A stretch of DNA of 64,000 bases from Thalassotalea sp. G2M2-11 (GTDB lineage: Bacteria; Pseudomonadota; Gammaproteobacteria; Enterobacterales; Alteromonadaceae), in assembly GCF_017168195.1 (NCBI RefSeq), contig NZ_JADNYL010000003.1, forward strand, positions 124,001 to 188,000, in the 5' to 3' direction. The notes beneath the pieces are model-generated. The model was not told where the DNA came from. It saw only the letters and a list, made by a program, of their open reading frames with translations, and did not search any database. A program made the translations under genes and the position numbers. How positions within the stretch are numbered: the stretch's first letter is position 1; the number at the start of each line of letters is the position of its first letter. Shown here one piece after another: positions 9,475 through 19,362 of the stretch.

Positions 9475-10139
9475 AACACTAATTCCTTAGCTGGTAATTC
9501 GAGAAAGTTACGGATAATTTGACTACCAATATCACCAGAGCGTTCAGGGTGAAACTGACATCCGATGAAGTTGTCTTTGGCAATAGCAGCAGAGAATTTA
9601 CTGCCGTACTGACAACTGGCAATGGTATATTGGCTAAGCGGTGCAGCATAGCTATGCACAAAATACACGTAATCGTTGTTGTTAATACCAGTTAATATTG
9701 GGTGGCTTTGTTCAATAGTTAAGGTGTTCCAGCCCATATGTGGCAAGCGTAACCCTTCACTTTCTAGTGGCAATACTTGTGTCGGGATCAAATTAAGGCA
9801 GGGCGTTTCTTGATTGTCTTTACTGCTCACTAATAAGCCTTCTCGCGATGACGAGGCCATCAGTTGCATACCTAAACAAAAACCCAAAACAGGTTGTGAT
9901 AACTGCTGTATCGTCTCAACTAAGCCTTTTTCTTTGATGTTATTCATCGCGTGCTTAGCACTACCCACACCGGGAAGGATCACTTTATCCGCTTGGGTAA
10001 TTGTCGCTATATCATCAGTGATAACTGCACCGTAGCCTAAACGCTCAACGGCAAATTTAACCGATGATAAATTTGCGCAACCGGTATCGATAATGACAAT
10101 GTGTTGCTGACTGGCAATGTTATTGTCTGTGTTATTCAT
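9471..10139 (-). CDS. hisH: Imidazole glycerol phosphate synthase, glutamine amidotransferase subunit
   Basis: 222-residue class-I amidotransferase supplying ammonia to HisF. The nucleophile Cys is in PVLGFCLGMQL and the His/Glu pair in CQFHPERSG. N-terminal extension of about a dozen residues before the usual VIIDTGCANLSS start. Overlaps hisB by one base (TAATG) and hisA by four. Confidence 0.96.
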   Translation of the reverse strand: MNNTDNNIASQQHIVIIDTGCANLSSVKFAVERLGYGAVITDDIATITQADKVILPGVGSAKHAMNNIKEKGLVETIQQLSQPVLGFCLGMQLMASSSREGLLVSSKDNQETPCLNLIPTQVLPLESEGLRLPHMGWNTLTIEQSHPILTGINNNDYVYFVHSYAAPLSQYTIASCQYGSKFSAAIAKDNFIGCQFHPERSGDIGSQIIRNFLELPAKELVL

Positions 10140-11221
10140 TACAGCGCACCTTTAGAGCTAGGTAGTACATCACCATTAACCGTAATTGCCTGACGTAATG
10201 CTCGACCGAATACTTTAAATAAACTCTCTACTTGGTGGTGGCAATTACCTTCACTAGTAGATAAATGTAGAGTGATCGCCATCGAATCTGCTAATGAGCG
10301 GAAAAAGTGTGAGACCATTTGCGTCGACATTTGGCCAACTCGGCTATCGGTAAATTCGGCACTAAATTCTAACCAAGGACGGCCTGATAGATCTAGTGAA
10401 CACTCGGCACGACACTCATCCATAGGTAAAACAAAACCAAATCGACCAATGCCTCGTTTATCACCTAATGCTTGTTTTAATGCTTGGCCGAGTGCTAACG
10501 CGGTGTCTTCAACGCTGTGGTGTTCGTCAATATGGTAATCACCATCGACAGATACTTGCATAGCGAATCCACCATGAGTAGCAATTTGCTCGAGCATGTG
10601 ATCAAAAAAGCCTAAGCCAGTGCTGATTTTCACAGGACCAACGCTGTCTAGGTTAACCGCAACATTGATATCGGTTTCTTTGGTGGTACGGACCACATTG
10701 GCTTTTCTTGGCTGGATTAACAACTGCTCTGCAATATCAGACCAATTGAATGATTGTCGATCGTACTTGATGCCTGCAATACCCATATTAGCAGCAAGCT
10801 GCATATCGGTTTCACGATCGCCGATCACATAAGAGTTGGCAAAATTGACTTTACCTTGCTGTAAATAATCACTGACCAAACCTAGTTTAGGTTTGCGGCA
10901 ACTACAGTTATCTTGCTCAAAGTGCGGACACAGTAATACTTGATCAAATTTTACGCCTTGTGAATCAAACAGCTCCATCATTTTATTATGTGGTTTATCA
11001 AAGTCAGCTTGTGGGTAGCTGTCAGTGCCTAAGCCATCTTGATTAGAGACCATGACTAAACGATAGCCTTTTTTCTGTAAGTTAAGTAATACCGGAATGA
11101 CTTGTGGTTCAAACACAAGCTTTTCTAAGCTATCAACTTGCTTATCACTGATAGGCTCTTCAATTAAAGTACCATCACGATCGATAAATAAAATATTCTC
11201 TTGGGATTGACTTAATGCCAT
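10139..11221 (-). CDS. hisB: Bifunctional histidinol-phosphatase / imidazoleglycerol-phosphate dehydratase
   Basis: 360-residue fusion as in E. coli. Residues 1-165 are a HAD phosphatase: [12 protein letters not shown] nucleophile motif, [15 protein letters not shown] zinc loop and [10 protein letters not shown]. The rest is the Mn-dependent dehydratase with [26 protein letters not shown] and [15 protein letters not shown] metal-binding histidines. One-base gap to hisC. The fusion type is typical of enteric-like gammaproteobacteria. Confidence 0.97.
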   Translation of the reverse strand: MALSQSQENILFIDRDGTLIEEPISDKQVDSLEKLVFEPQVIPVLLNLQKKGYRLVMVSNQDGLGTDSYPQADFDKPHNKMMELFDSQGVKFDQVLLCPHFEQDNCSCRKPKLGLVSDYLQQGKVNFANSYVIGDRETDMQLAANMGIAGIKYDRQSFNWSDIAEQLLIQPRKANVVRTTKETDINVAVNLDSVGPVKISTGLGFFDHMLEQIATHGGFAMQVSVDGDYHIDEHHSVEDTALALGQALKQALGDKRGIGRFGFVLPMDECRAECSLDLSGRPWLEFSAEFTDSRVGQMSTQMVSHFFRSLADSMAITLHLSTSEGNCHHQVESLFKVFGRALRQAITVNGDVLPSSKGAL

Positions 11222-11222
11222 G

Positions 11223-12344
11223 TTAATTCTCTTTCTCTAATGTTTGTGCTGGTTTGTTTTCGTTTGCCTTGATAAGGGTTTGTTTTAAATTGTCGAGTTC
11301 ATCTTCGCTGCCAATACTAATGCGCAAGCAGTGCTCAAGGCTCATTTGCTTTGATTGATCTCTAATTAAAATATCCTGCTCGGCTAAACTCTCGAAGACA
11401 AAATTTTTCTCATTGGTGTTATGTGTGCGAAATAAAACAAAATTAGCATCACTGGTAAATACGGATTGACACCAAGGCTGTGTTGATAACCAATCTGCCA
11501 ACTTTTCTCTTAATACGTTCGTTGTCTGGACACGCGCATTTACCTCGGTGATCCCTTCACTGGATAATGCTTTACTGGCTATTTCAGCCACAGGAGCCGA
11601 AATTGGATAAGGGGCGATCACTTTACTTAGCATAGTAATAATATCGCTATTGGCTAAGGTAAAACCACATCGTAATCCTGCCAAAGCAAAGGCTTTTGAT
11701 AATGTACGTAACACCACAAGTTGTGGATATTGCTTAAGCCAAGTGGCAACAGAGTGCTTAGGGCAAAATTCAATATAAGCTTCATCTACCACAACAATGG
11801 CACTATCAGCAAACATATCTAAGGCGGCTTTTATTGATGATTGGCTTAATAAGTTACCCGTTGGATTACCTGGAGAGCATAAAAAGACGACTTTCACTCG
11901 GCCAACTTGTGCTCTTAATCCCTCGAGGTCTAGTTGACAGTTATCAGTTAATGGCACCTTGATGATACCTGCACCATGGTTTTGGGCACTGATGGCGTAC
12001 ATTCCGTAGGTTGGAGGGCAGATCAGTATATTGTCCTGATAGGCCTGGCAAAAAGTTCTGATCAGCAGCTCTATCCCTTCATCGGCACCACGAGTTGCTA
12101 AGATTTCATTCGTTGCTAAGCCAGAGTATTGGCTGTATGCATTGATCAGATTTTCCGGTTGAAAATCAGGGTAACGATTAATGCAGTCACTGTTAATTTG
12201 ATAATCACCATTACCGGCAGCTTCATTGGCATTGAGCCACACCTTTGAGTGAAACTCATTACCGCCTGAGCACAACCTGCGAGCTGATTGATAAGGGATC
12301 ATATCAACCAGCTCAGTACGGGCTAATTTATTGGCTATTGACAT
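11223..12344 (-). CDS. hisC: Histidinol-phosphate aminotransferase
   Basis: 373-residue PLP-dependent class-I/II aminotransferase converting imidazole acetol phosphate to histidinol phosphate. The PLP lysine lies in [15 protein letters not shown]; also CSPGNPTGN and [10 protein letters not shown]. Its 5' end overlaps hisD by 10 bases. Confidence 0.96.
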   Translation of the reverse strand: MSIANKLARTELVDMIPYQSARRLCSGGNEFHSKVWLNANEAAGNGDYQINSDCINRYPDFQPENLINAYSQYSGLATNEILATRGADEGIELLIRTFCQAYQDNILICPPTYGMYAISAQNHGAGIIKVPLTDNCQLDLEGLRAQVGRVKVVFLCSPGNPTGNLLSQSSIKAALDMFADSAIVVVDEAYIEFCPKHSVATWLKQYPQLVVLRTLSKAFALAGLRCGFTLANSDIITMLSKVIAPYPISAPVAEIASKALSSEGITEVNARVQTTNVLREKLADWLSTQPWCQSVFTSDANFVLFRTHNTNEKNFVFESLAEQDILIRDQSKQMSLEHCLRISIGSEDELDNLKQTLIKANENKPAQTLEKEN

Positions 12345-13660
12345 ATCTCCCCCGATGTTTGCGTTGACGCTAAGCGAATGGTTACCGCGCGTTTGTGGCC
12401 ATCTAACCCTTCAGCATCGGTTAACTCTTTAATGCAAGGGGCAAGATTGGCTAAGCCTTGTTGAGTGATTTCCTGTACTGTGAAACGGCGAGAAAAGTCG
12501 GCAAGTGATAAGCTCGATATTACTTTTGAATAACCATATGTGGGTAGTACGTGATTAGTACCACTGGCGTAATCTCCTGCCGATTCTGGGGTGTACGCAC
12601 CAACAAAAATAGAACCAGCATTACGTAGCTGAGTTAATAACTCTTGGGCGTTATCGGTTTGCACAATTAAGTGCTCTGGACCATAACTGTTTGAAATAGC
12701 TACGGCTTGTGTCAGATCTTGCGTGAGAATTAAACGGCTTTGCGTTAATGCCTGTTCGGCAATCGCTTGACGAGAAAGTGCAGTTACTTGGTTTGCCAGT
12801 GCTTGATACACGTTATCGATAAGTAATTGGCTATCTGATAATAAGATCACTTGGCTGTCTGGGCCGTGCTCAGCTTGAGAGAGTAGATCTGCGGCCACAT
12901 AATCAGCATTCGCATTTTTATCTGCAATCACTAAAACTTCCGAAGGACCCGCTGGCATGTCAATGGCAAAACCTGTGACCTGTTGTGATAGCTGTTTTTT
13001 CGCTTCGGTGACATATTTATTACCTGGACCAAAGATTTTATTAATTGGCGCAATAGTTTCAGTTCCTAACGCTAAAGCGGCACAGGCTTGGGCACCGCCA
13101 ATGGCATAGATTTCATCAATGCCACATAAATCTGCTGCCGCTAATACTTCAGGCGCAAGGTCACCCTTATTATCGGGCGGGCTAACAAGTACTACTCGTT
13201 GACAACCTGCTAATTGGGCTGGTACCCCAAGCATCAATACTGTTGATGGTAAGGGAGCACTGCCTGCTGGAATATACAAACCAACACTTTCAATGGCTTC
13301 TGTTTTTAAGGTACACACAACTCCTGGCATTGTTTCCACACGTATATCACTTGGCTTTTGCGCCTGATGAAAACGCTTAATTTGCTGATAAGCCGTTTCA
13401 ATGGCATCGATGCGGGCTTGGCTTAATGACGCTTTAGCTTGATTGATCTGTGCTTGGCTCACCTTCAGTGTGGTGAGGCGACAGCCATCAAAACGTTCAG
13501 TTAAATCAAAAAGTGCGGCATCTCCTTTATGCCTTACGCTGTTGATAATATTTTCAACTTGCGTTGCTAATAGTTCGCTTTCGGCAATTGCGGGGCGTGC
13601 CAATGCATTTGTTTGTTCCTGAGGGGATAATCTAGCCCAGTTAATGGTTCTGATCTTCAT
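12335..13660 (-). CDS. hisD: Histidinol dehydrogenase
   Basis: 441-residue zinc enzyme oxidising histidinol to histidine with two NAD. Signature region includes DMPAGPSEVLVIAD, SQAEHGPDSQVILL and the late SAGDYASGTNHVLPT block with metal-binding His. Second structural gene, 10 bp after hisG. Confidence 0.97.
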   Translation of the reverse strand: MKIRTINWARLSPQEQTNALARPAIAESELLATQVENIINSVRHKGDAALFDLTERFDGCRLTTLKVSQAQINQAKASLSQARIDAIETAYQQIKRFHQAQKPSDIRVETMPGVVCTLKTEAIESVGLYIPAGSAPLPSTVLMLGVPAQLAGCQRVVLVSPPDNKGDLAPEVLAAADLCGIDEIYAIGGAQACAALALGTETIAPINKIFGPGNKYVTEAKKQLSQQVTGFAIDMPAGPSEVLVIADKNANADYVAADLLSQAEHGPDSQVILLSDSQLLIDNVYQALANQVTALSRQAIAEQALTQSRLILTQDLTQAVAISNSYGPEHLIVQTDNAQELLTQLRNAGSIFVGAYTPESAGDYASGTNHVLPTYGYSKVISSLSLADFSRRFTVQEITQQGLANLAPCIKELTDAEGLDGHKRAVTIRLASTQTSGEICQ

Positions 13661-13670
13661 GTTATACCTG

Positions 13671-14570
13671 CTAGCCCATCATTTTTTCAATTGGCATCAC
13701 TAGAATAGAATTACAGCCTAGTGCATTGAGTTGTTCCATGGTTTCCCAGAAAAAAGTTTCTGTTGCAACTACGTGTACCGCTACTAAATCATCACGACCA
13801 GCTAGTGGTAAAATAGTAGGTGTTTCTTTACCTGGCATTAAGGCACTGACTTGCTCTATTTTATCTTTTGGCGCGTGCAACATAATGTACTTACTTTCTT
13901 TGGCTTTCATCACTCCTTGAATGCGAGGTAATAAGGTATCTAAAATATTTTGCTTTTCAGTACTTAATGGCGTAGAGGTTTGAATGAGTGATGCTTTTGA
14001 GTGAAAGATTTCTTCTACTTCGACTAAACCATTTGCTTCTAACGTTGCGCCGGTAGAAACTAAATCACAGATGCCATCGGCTAGTCCTACACGAGGGGCC
14101 ACTTCAACAGAGCCTTTTAGTAAGCAAAACTCAATGTTGATGCCATTTTCTTTGGCAAAGCGATTAAGAAGTTGCGGATAAGTCGTGGCAAAACGTAAAC
14201 CATCTAAACTTTGAATGCCTTGATAATTAAATTCCTCAGGCATAGCAATTGATAAGCGGCAGCCACCAAAATTCAGTTGCGTGGTTTTAATATACTGTGA
14301 TTTTTGCCCAATAATTTCGCGCTCTAACGCGGCTTCTTCCAAGGTGTTATCGCCAACAATGCCGAGATCACATACGCCGTCCATCACAAGGCCTGGTATA
14401 TCAGAGCTTCGAACTCGCATGATATCAATCGGCATATTTGCAACATGCGCGAGTAATCGTCTGTCGGCAACATTAATTTTTAGGCCGCAGCGCTTAAGTA
14501 AAGCCTGAGTATCTTCACTTAAACGCCCTGATTTTTGCATCGCAATGCGTAAACGAGTTTCAGTGGTCAT
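13671..14570 (-). CDS. hisG: ATP phosphoribosyltransferase (long form)
   Basis: First committed step of histidine synthesis, feedback-inhibited by histidine. 299 residues is the long, HisZ-independent form with the C-terminal regulatory ACT-like domain (about residues 225-299). Visible blocks: [32 protein letters not shown] and [21 protein letters not shown] (PRPP loop). ATG 14570 has an AGGAAA ribosome site. It begins after the attenuator at 14651-14697. Confidence 0.97.
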   Translation of the reverse strand: MTTETRLRIAMQKSGRLSEDTQALLKRCGLKINVADRRLLAHVANMPIDIMRVRSSDIPGLVMDGVCDLGIVGDNTLEEAALEREIIGQKSQYIKTTQLNFGGCRLSIAMPEEFNYQGIQSLDGLRFATTYPQLLNRFAKENGINIEFCLLKGSVEVAPRVGLADGICDLVSTGATLEANGLVEVEEIFHSKASLIQTSTPLSTEKQNILDTLLPRIQGVMKAKESKYIMLHAPKDKIEQVSALMPGKETPTILPLAGRDDLVAVHVVATETFFWETMEQLNALGCNSILVMPIEKMMG

Positions 14571-14644
14571 AATGGTTTCCTGTTAAAAGTTTAATTCTTG
14601 TTACGTTAATAAAAGTGTTAGTTAATATGGCTGTATATACAATT

Positions 14645-14697
14645 CATCCGCCCTAAAAAGCGAAAACCCCCGAAAGAGGTGGACTCTTTCGGGGGTT
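14645..14697 (-). terminator. his operon attenuator terminator
   Basis: On the minus strand a 14 bp perfect stem AACCCCCGAAAGAG / CTCTTTCGGGGGTT (plus coordinates 14684-14697 and 14665-14678) with a 5-base loop, followed by a T-rich run. It lies between hisL and hisG, the position of the his attenuator in enteric bacteria. Confidence 0.93.
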
Positions 14698-14720
14698 CGG
14701 TAAACTACTTTTATAAACGC

Positions 14721-14759
14721 CGCTGAAAGGTCCATAGCCCCTCAGCGAACAAACCTGAG
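14721..14759 (-). promoter_or_regulatory. Alternative leader hairpins of the his attenuator
   Basis: CTCAG/CTGAG (plus 14741-14745 with 14755-14759) and CGCTGA/TCAGCG (14721-14726 with 14742-14747) share bases and cannot form together. This is the expected pause versus antiterminator choice just after the hisL stop. The full switch needs an RNA folding calculation. Confidence 0.6.
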
Positions 14760-14762
14760 TGG

Positions 14763-14813
14763 CTAATCCGTATGATGGTGATGATGATGGATGGCAGTCA
14801 GGTTTGTTTTCAT
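14763..14813 (-). CDS. hisL: his operon leader peptide
   Basis: A 16-residue peptide, MKTNLTAIHHHHHHTD, ends in six consecutive histidine codons (CAT x3, CAC, CAT x2). The stop is followed by competing hairpins and a strong intrinsic terminator before hisG. When charged tRNA-His is scarce the ribosome should stall on the His run and allow antitermination, as in E. coli HisL (seven His). Too short for normal gene calling but unmistakable. Confidence 0.95.
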   Translation of the reverse strand: MKTNLTAIHHHHHHTD

Positions 14814-15028
14814 AATTTGCTCGTATAATGTTGTTAAATCAAATAGAGATATATTGTCTAATTAGCTATAACATTACTGTTAATTGCTTGCTGTCGCAAG
14901 TATTAAATGTGATAGTTATATGAAATTATCGTCTAATAAATAATTATACTGATAAAGTCATCAACATTTTATGACTTTAGCCGATATATAAAGGTAAATA
15001 TATTGTTTGGTGATAGCTAGGTGAGTAC
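14814..15028. other. AT-rich intergenic region upstream of hisL
   Basis: Together with the leader elements this fills the 458 bp gap between hisG and the next gene. The his promoter must lie here on the minus strand, but no convincing -35/-10 pair stands out. A small inverted repeat CTTGC/GCAAG is present near 14886-14900. Nothing else is evident. Confidence 0.4.
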
Positions 15029-15367
15029 ATGGATATTTTTACCACAGCATTAACACGAGTGAGGGCAACGCCGATAAAGCCGGAAAACTTGCGAGTGAAA
15101 GCCTTGAAAAAAGAATCAGCAACGCAAGAGTTGACTGACGATATTCATCACCTTGAAGATCATCAATTATATTTTATTGATGAGAAAACTCACCAGAACA
15201 ATAAACAGCAACATCAGCAGCAACCGAGCAATGAAGAAGAATCTTTTCCTGAGCATGTAAAAGCCAGTGAAGATGTCATTACCCATAAACAAGAAATTCT
15301 ACATCCTCAACCTACAAAAGATGATGAGCAAGACGATGATGTTAAGCACCTTGATATTTTTATTTGA
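15029..15367 (+). CDS. Hypothetical hydrophilic protein
   Basis: 112 residues, rich in Gln, Asp, Glu, Lys and His, with a QNNKQQHQQQPSNEEE tract around residues 55-72 and an acidic C-terminus; no signal or membrane segment. Probably largely disordered. ATG 15029 has a TAGGTGAG site upstream. No family recognised. It stands alone between the his leader and yoaA. Confidence 0.5.
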   Translation: MDIFTTALTRVRATPIKPENLRVKALKKESATQELTDDIHHLEDHQLYFIDEKTHQNNKQQHQQQPSNEEESFPEHVKASEDVITHKQEILHPQPTKDDEQDDDVKHLDIFI

Positions 15368-15501
15368 TCTTGTTCATTCTGCCAAAAATGTATGGATGAT
15401 ATAGGAGCTGATAAGCTTCCATTAATTCTGAATCAACAGTGAATAATGGCCTGATAAGTAAATTAGCTGATGATATCACTTTCATTCTGTAGGGCGCTTT
15501 A

Positions 15502-15507
15502 TATAAT
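15502..15507 (+). promoter_or_regulatory. Candidate -10 element for yoaA
   Basis: A perfect TATAAT about 30 bp before the yoaA ATG; the -35 region is weak. It would give a leader of about 23 bases. Confidence 0.35.
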
Positions 15508-15536
15508 AGCGACACTTTAGTTTATTCAGTAGTTAC

Positions 15537-17456
15537 ATGTCACCAGTCGAACTTGCTTTTTCTCGTAGCGGAATTTTATCCAAAGTGTTAACCGGCTATT
15601 CTCCGCGCCAGGCACAAATTGATATGGCGCTGGAAGTTGAATTAGCGATTGAGCAACAATCATCGTTAGTGGTAGAGGCTGGCACCGGAACAGGTAAAAC
15701 TTTCGCCTATCTACTTCCAGCATTACTGTCTGAAAAAAAGGTGATTGTTTCCACTGGAACAAAAAATCTGCAAGAGCAGTTATTTCATAAAGATATTCCA
15801 TTATTACGAAAAGCCATGGCGACCAGCGCACAAATTGCATTGTTAAAAGGTCGAGCTAATTATCTGTGTCATTATCGACTTGAGTTATACACGCAAGAGC
15901 GAGGTCAGCTCGATGCTGCCATGTTAGCGGATTTTGTTAATGTGAAAAAATGGTCAACGTCGACTCAAAGTGGCGACATTGGCGAGTTAGTGAATGTCGC
16001 CGAAGATTCTGCCATTTTTCCTTACGTCACCAGCACAGTTGATAATTGCTTGGCAAAAGATTGTCCTCATATCGATGATTGTTATTTAGTAAAGGCGAGA
16101 AAAAAAGCCATAGATGCAGATGTAGTCGTGGTGAATCATCATTTGTTTTTTGCTGATATGGCGTTAAAAGATACGGGGTTTGGTGAACTTATTCCAAAAG
16201 CAGATGTTGTTGTCTTTGACGAAGCGCACCAAATTCCAGATATTGCCAGTGATTATTTTGGCGAGGCGTTTTCTACCCGGCAAATTATTGATCTGTGCTC
16301 GGATGTGAAACAGCTTTTTCGCACCAGTTTGGCAGATGTTAAACAATTGGAAAAAGCAGCGGAAAAGTTACAAAAAACTGCGCAGGAGTTTCGGTTGTTA
16401 TTTCACCATGATCCTGAGCGAGGTAATTGGCGTGAAAAACTACAATTACCAAGGATGTCTAGGGCTTTTGCTAACCTTAAAACCGATCTTGATTTTCTTT
16501 ATCAGGTGATAAAATTATGCTTATCACGCAGTGAAGCGACCGATAATTGTTTTGAGAGAGCCGTTAATATTTTAGCTAAGTATGATGTGATGGCGAATAT
16601 TGAGCAAAATGGCATGAGTTTTTGGTACGAGACAACACGTCGTCATGTGGTCTTGCATTTAACCCCGTTAAGTGTGGCTGATAAATTCAGTACTTTTGTT
16701 GAAGCGTCTGGTGCTGGCTGGATTTTTACTTCTGCGACCATTGCTGTCAATGATGGTTTTGAGCATTTTACCTCTCAACTTGGATTATCGCAGGCGCAAA
16801 CTTTGTTAGTGGATAGTCCTTTTGATTATTTAGCTCAATCTCAGTTAGTGGTACCGCGTTATTTACCTGATGCCGCTCATCACAATCGAGCGCAGGCATT
16901 GGCTGACTTAGCGCAGCCGTTAATAGCAGCAAGTCATGGTGCTTGCTTTATGTTATTTACCAGCTACCGAATGTTGAACCAAGTCGCTGAGATTTTAGCT
17001 GATCAAATAGAAAACCCTTTATTAGTGCAAGGGCAGATGAGTAAACGCAAGCTGTTAGATGAGTTTATTGATAACTCAGAGGCAGTATTACTTGCTACGG
17101 CAAGCTTTTGGGAAGGTGTCGATGTCAGAGGAGATAAATTGACTTGTGTGATTATCGATAAGTTACCTTTTGCTTCGCCAGATGATCCCATGTTGCAGGC
17201 ACGCAGTGAAGATGTACGTCGCCAAGGAGGAGATCCGTTTAGTGAAATTCAATTGCCACAAGCGGTAATTGCACTAAAGCAAGGGGTCGGGCGCTTAATT
17301 CGCGATGTTACTGATCAAGGTGTCATGGTAATATGTGACGATAGATTAGTGAGTCGTCCATATGGACAAGTATTTTTGAAAAGTTTACCTGATATGCGTC
17401 GTAGCCGTGATATCAATCATGCGAGTAAATTTTTAACTTCACTTCATTCACAGTAA
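15537..17456 (+). CDS. yoaA: ATP-dependent DNA helicase YoaA (DinG/XPD-like)
   Basis: 639-residue superfamily-2 iron-sulfur helicase of the DinG/XPD group; E. coli YoaA acts with HolC in repair of stalled forks. Walker A EAGTGTGKT is at residues 47-55. Four cysteines at 111, 171, 176 and 182 are spaced for a 4Fe-4S cluster. DEAH is at 228-231, and the C-terminal helicase motifs include ATASFWEGVDVRGD and QGVGRLIRD. It is directly followed by tsaB, as in E. coli (yoaA-tsaB), which favours YoaA over DinG. Confidence 0.93.
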   Translation: MSPVELAFSRSGILSKVLTGYSPRQAQIDMALEVELAIEQQSSLVVEAGTGTGKTFAYLLPALLSEKKVIVSTGTKNLQEQLFHKDIPLLRKAMATSAQIALLKGRANYLCHYRLELYTQERGQLDAAMLADFVNVKKWSTSTQSGDIGELVNVAEDSAIFPYVTSTVDNCLAKDCPHIDDCYLVKARKKAIDADVVVVNHHLFFADMALKDTGFGELIPKADVVVFDEAHQIPDIASDYFGEAFSTRQIIDLCSDVKQLFRTSLADVKQLEKAAEKLQKTAQEFRLLFHHDPERGNWREKLQLPRMSRAFANLKTDLDFLYQVIKLCLSRSEATDNCFERAVNILAKYDVMANIEQNGMSFWYETTRRHVVLHLTPLSVADKFSTFVEASGAGWIFTSATIAVNDGFEHFTSQLGLSQAQTLLVDSPFDYLAQSQLVVPRYLPDAAHHNRAQALADLAQPLIAASHGACFMLFTSYRMLNQVAEILADQIENPLLVQGQMSKRKLLDEFIDNSEAVLLATASFWEGVDVRGDKLTCVIIDKLPFASPDDPMLQARSEDVRRQGGDPFSEIQLPQAVIALKQGVGRLIRDVTDQGVMVICDDRLVSRPYGQVFLKSLPDMRRSRDINHASKFLTSLHSQ

Positions 17457-17481
17457 CCAATTGAACAGTTAGACGAGATTT

Positions 17482-18180
17482 ATGGCAAATTATATTGCAA
17501 TTGATGCTTCAACTGAGGCATGTTCCGTAGCATTATTAGTGGACAAACAAGTATTTCATGAGTTTGAATTGTGCCCGCAGTCACATAGTTTGGTGTTGCT
17601 GCCTATGATAGATCGCTTGTTAAAACAAGCGGGGTGTCAATTATCTGAGCTTGATGGCTTGATCTTTGGTCAAGGCCCAGGCAGTTTCACTGGCGTTAGA
17701 ATAGGCATAGGCGTTGCGCAGGGCTTGGCATTTAGTGCTGAACTACCTGTTGTTGGTGTTTCAACACTGCAAGCAATGGCTCAATTGGCTTATGAGAAGT
17801 TTCAGCAATCTAAAGTGGTGTCGTTAATTGATGCGCGAATGTCTGAAGTGTATCTAGGCGGTTATCAGGTGAACGAGCAGGGGCTTATGATGCCTGTACT
17901 TGATGAAGCTGTTTTATCGCCGAAAAAAGTCGCCGAATATTTAACAGCTTTTAATGACGGTATCTATGGAGTGGGTACTGGCTGGGATGCCTATGCTAGT
18001 GAATTAACAGTGAAGAAATTAAATCTTGATTCACCTCAAGTGTTATACCCAGATGCCAAGGCAATGTTAACCCTTGGTCAATTTGCTTTTGCTCAAGGGA
18101 AATCGGTCAACGCTGAAAATGCCCAACCGGTTTATGTTCGCGATACTGTGTCGTGGAAAAAGCTACCCGGAAGAGAATAA
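17482..18180 (+). CDS. tsaB: tRNA t6A37 threonylcarbamoyladenosine modification protein TsaB
   Basis: 232-residue ASKHA-fold partner of TsaD and TsaE in t6A tRNA modification. The typical N-terminus IAIDASTEACSVALL and the GQGPGSFTGVRIGIGVAQGLAF block are clear. TsaB is a scaffold, not the catalytic subunit. 25 bp after yoaA, probably one transcript. Confidence 0.96.
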   Translation: MANYIAIDASTEACSVALLVDKQVFHEFELCPQSHSLVLLPMIDRLLKQAGCQLSELDGLIFGQGPGSFTGVRIGIGVAQGLAFSAELPVVGVSTLQAMAQLAYEKFQQSKVVSLIDARMSEVYLGGYQVNEQGLMMPVLDEAVLSPKKVAEYLTAFNDGIYGVGTGWDAYASELTVKKLNLDSPQVLYPDAKAMLTLGQFAFAQGKSVNAENAQPVYVRDTVSWKKLPGRE

Positions 18181-18236
18181 TTAACGTTTTAACTGAAAAA
18201 TTTTGTTATTTGGTAAAAATTTGGTAGATTTAAGGT

Positions 18237-18599
18237 ATGCAGATTTATAGCGCAAACTCATTTACTCCACAAGCAACTGCTTCATTGGCTGTTGATAAAT
18301 CTGCGCGCACACCTGAGCAAAACAATCGTTTAGTTGTTGACCCTCAACAGCAAAAAGCCCAAACAGATGAACAAGCTAAACAGCAAAAACAGCGTTTTGA
18401 TGTTGATGAGCAAGCTATCACACAGTTTGAAGAGCAAAAGGCGCTCACTAATACTCGAACAAGCCCACAGAAAATTGACAGCGGTTACGATCAACCTTCT
18501 CAAGTTAATTTATCAGCGGTGTCAAGATATCAATCTGTGGGAGATATTGCACAACGAGAGGCAATTCAACAAACGTTTGGTGTTGATTTATATGCCTAA
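18237..18599 (+). CDS. Hypothetical Gln-rich protein
   Basis: 120 residues, hydrophilic, with a QQQKAQTDEQAKQQKQRFDVDEQ segment and a C-terminal REAIQQTFGVDLYA. No membrane segment, no signal. Similar short, Gln-rich proteins ending in a GVDLYA/GID-like motif occur in Alteromonadales, but I know no function. SD TAAGG sits just before ATG 18237. Part of the two-gene insert between tsaB and slp. Confidence 0.6.
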   Translation: MQIYSANSFTPQATASLAVDKSARTPEQNNRLVVDPQQQKAQTDEQAKQQKQRFDVDEQAITQFEEQKALTNTRTSPQKIDSGYDQPSQVNLSAVSRYQSVGDIAQREAIQQTFGVDLYA

Positions 18600-18635
18600 T
18601 TGTTTGGGGATTTTTACTCAATCATCTCAATTATT

Positions 18636-19316
18636 ATGAGTACAGAGTTAGACAGTTCTACGAGTAAATTTTCTGATAAATATCGATTTTGGCTCATTCT
18701 TGTCATTGCCTTAGTGGTGATGCAAGTACCTGTTATATCAATTCCTTTTAAATGGTTTGAAAGTTTTTTTCATGAAATCAGTCATGGACTAGCCGCAATT
18801 TTTACTGGAGGTTCAATCGTCAGAATTGAGCTGTTTACCAACGGGGCTGGTTTATGTACCACACGTGGAGGCTCTGCATTTCTTATTAGTTTTTCTGGCT
18901 ATGCTGGTGCCAGCGCATGGGGAATGATACTTTATTGGTTTAGCAGTATGCATCAGCGCTTAGCTCAAGTGGTTAGCCTGGTGATTGTATTACTGTTAGC
19001 TACGACGTTAATTTTGTGGGTTCGTGATTTCTTAACTTTTACTATTATCGCTATATTACTTGTGATTATTTTGCTCAAGTTTAAGTTAACTAATCTCAAG
19101 TATTTACAATTTATGTTGCAAATAATCGCGGCAGTAGTGTTACTTAATAGCGTACGTAGTCCGTTATATTTAATTGACGGCCGTGAGTTGGGTGATGGTG
19201 CTGCTTTGGCGAATATGACTATGATTCCTGAGATGATCTGGGTGGTGCTATGGTGTATTCTAGGGTTGCTAGCGATTGTGAGCGTCATGAAATTAAAGAT
19301 GAAAACTATTCGTTAA
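18636..19316 (+). CDS. M50-like membrane metallopeptidase
   Basis: 226 residues, multi-spanning inner-membrane protein. SFFHEISHGLAAIFTGG supplies the HExxH zinc motif, and GDGAALANM lies near the fifth segment; the overall pattern fits the M50B-like (PF13398) group of intramembrane metalloproteases. I chose ATG 18636; a TTG at 18600 overlapping the previous stop is possible, neither has a clear SD. Substrate unknown. Adjacent genes give no sigma-factor or anti-sigma clue. Confidence 0.75.
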   Translation: MSTELDSSTSKFSDKYRFWLILVIALVVMQVPVISIPFKWFESFFHEISHGLAAIFTGGSIVRIELFTNGAGLCTTRGGSAFLISFSGYAGASAWGMILYWFSSMHQRLAQVVSLVIVLLLATTLILWVRDFLTFTIIAILLVIILLKFKLTNLKYLQFMLQIIAAVVLLNSVRSPLYLIDGRELGDGAALANMTMIPEMIWVVLWCILGLLAIVSVMKLKMKTIR

Positions 19317-19362
19317 TTGCATGGTCATAATGACTAGGGTGGCAAAGATCAATGAGGATCAA

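Noticed and set aside
14821..14880. CATTATAC near 14823 (minus strand) as the -10 of the his promoter
   Set aside because: It is too close to the hisL start codon to leave a leader and no -35 is at the right distance.
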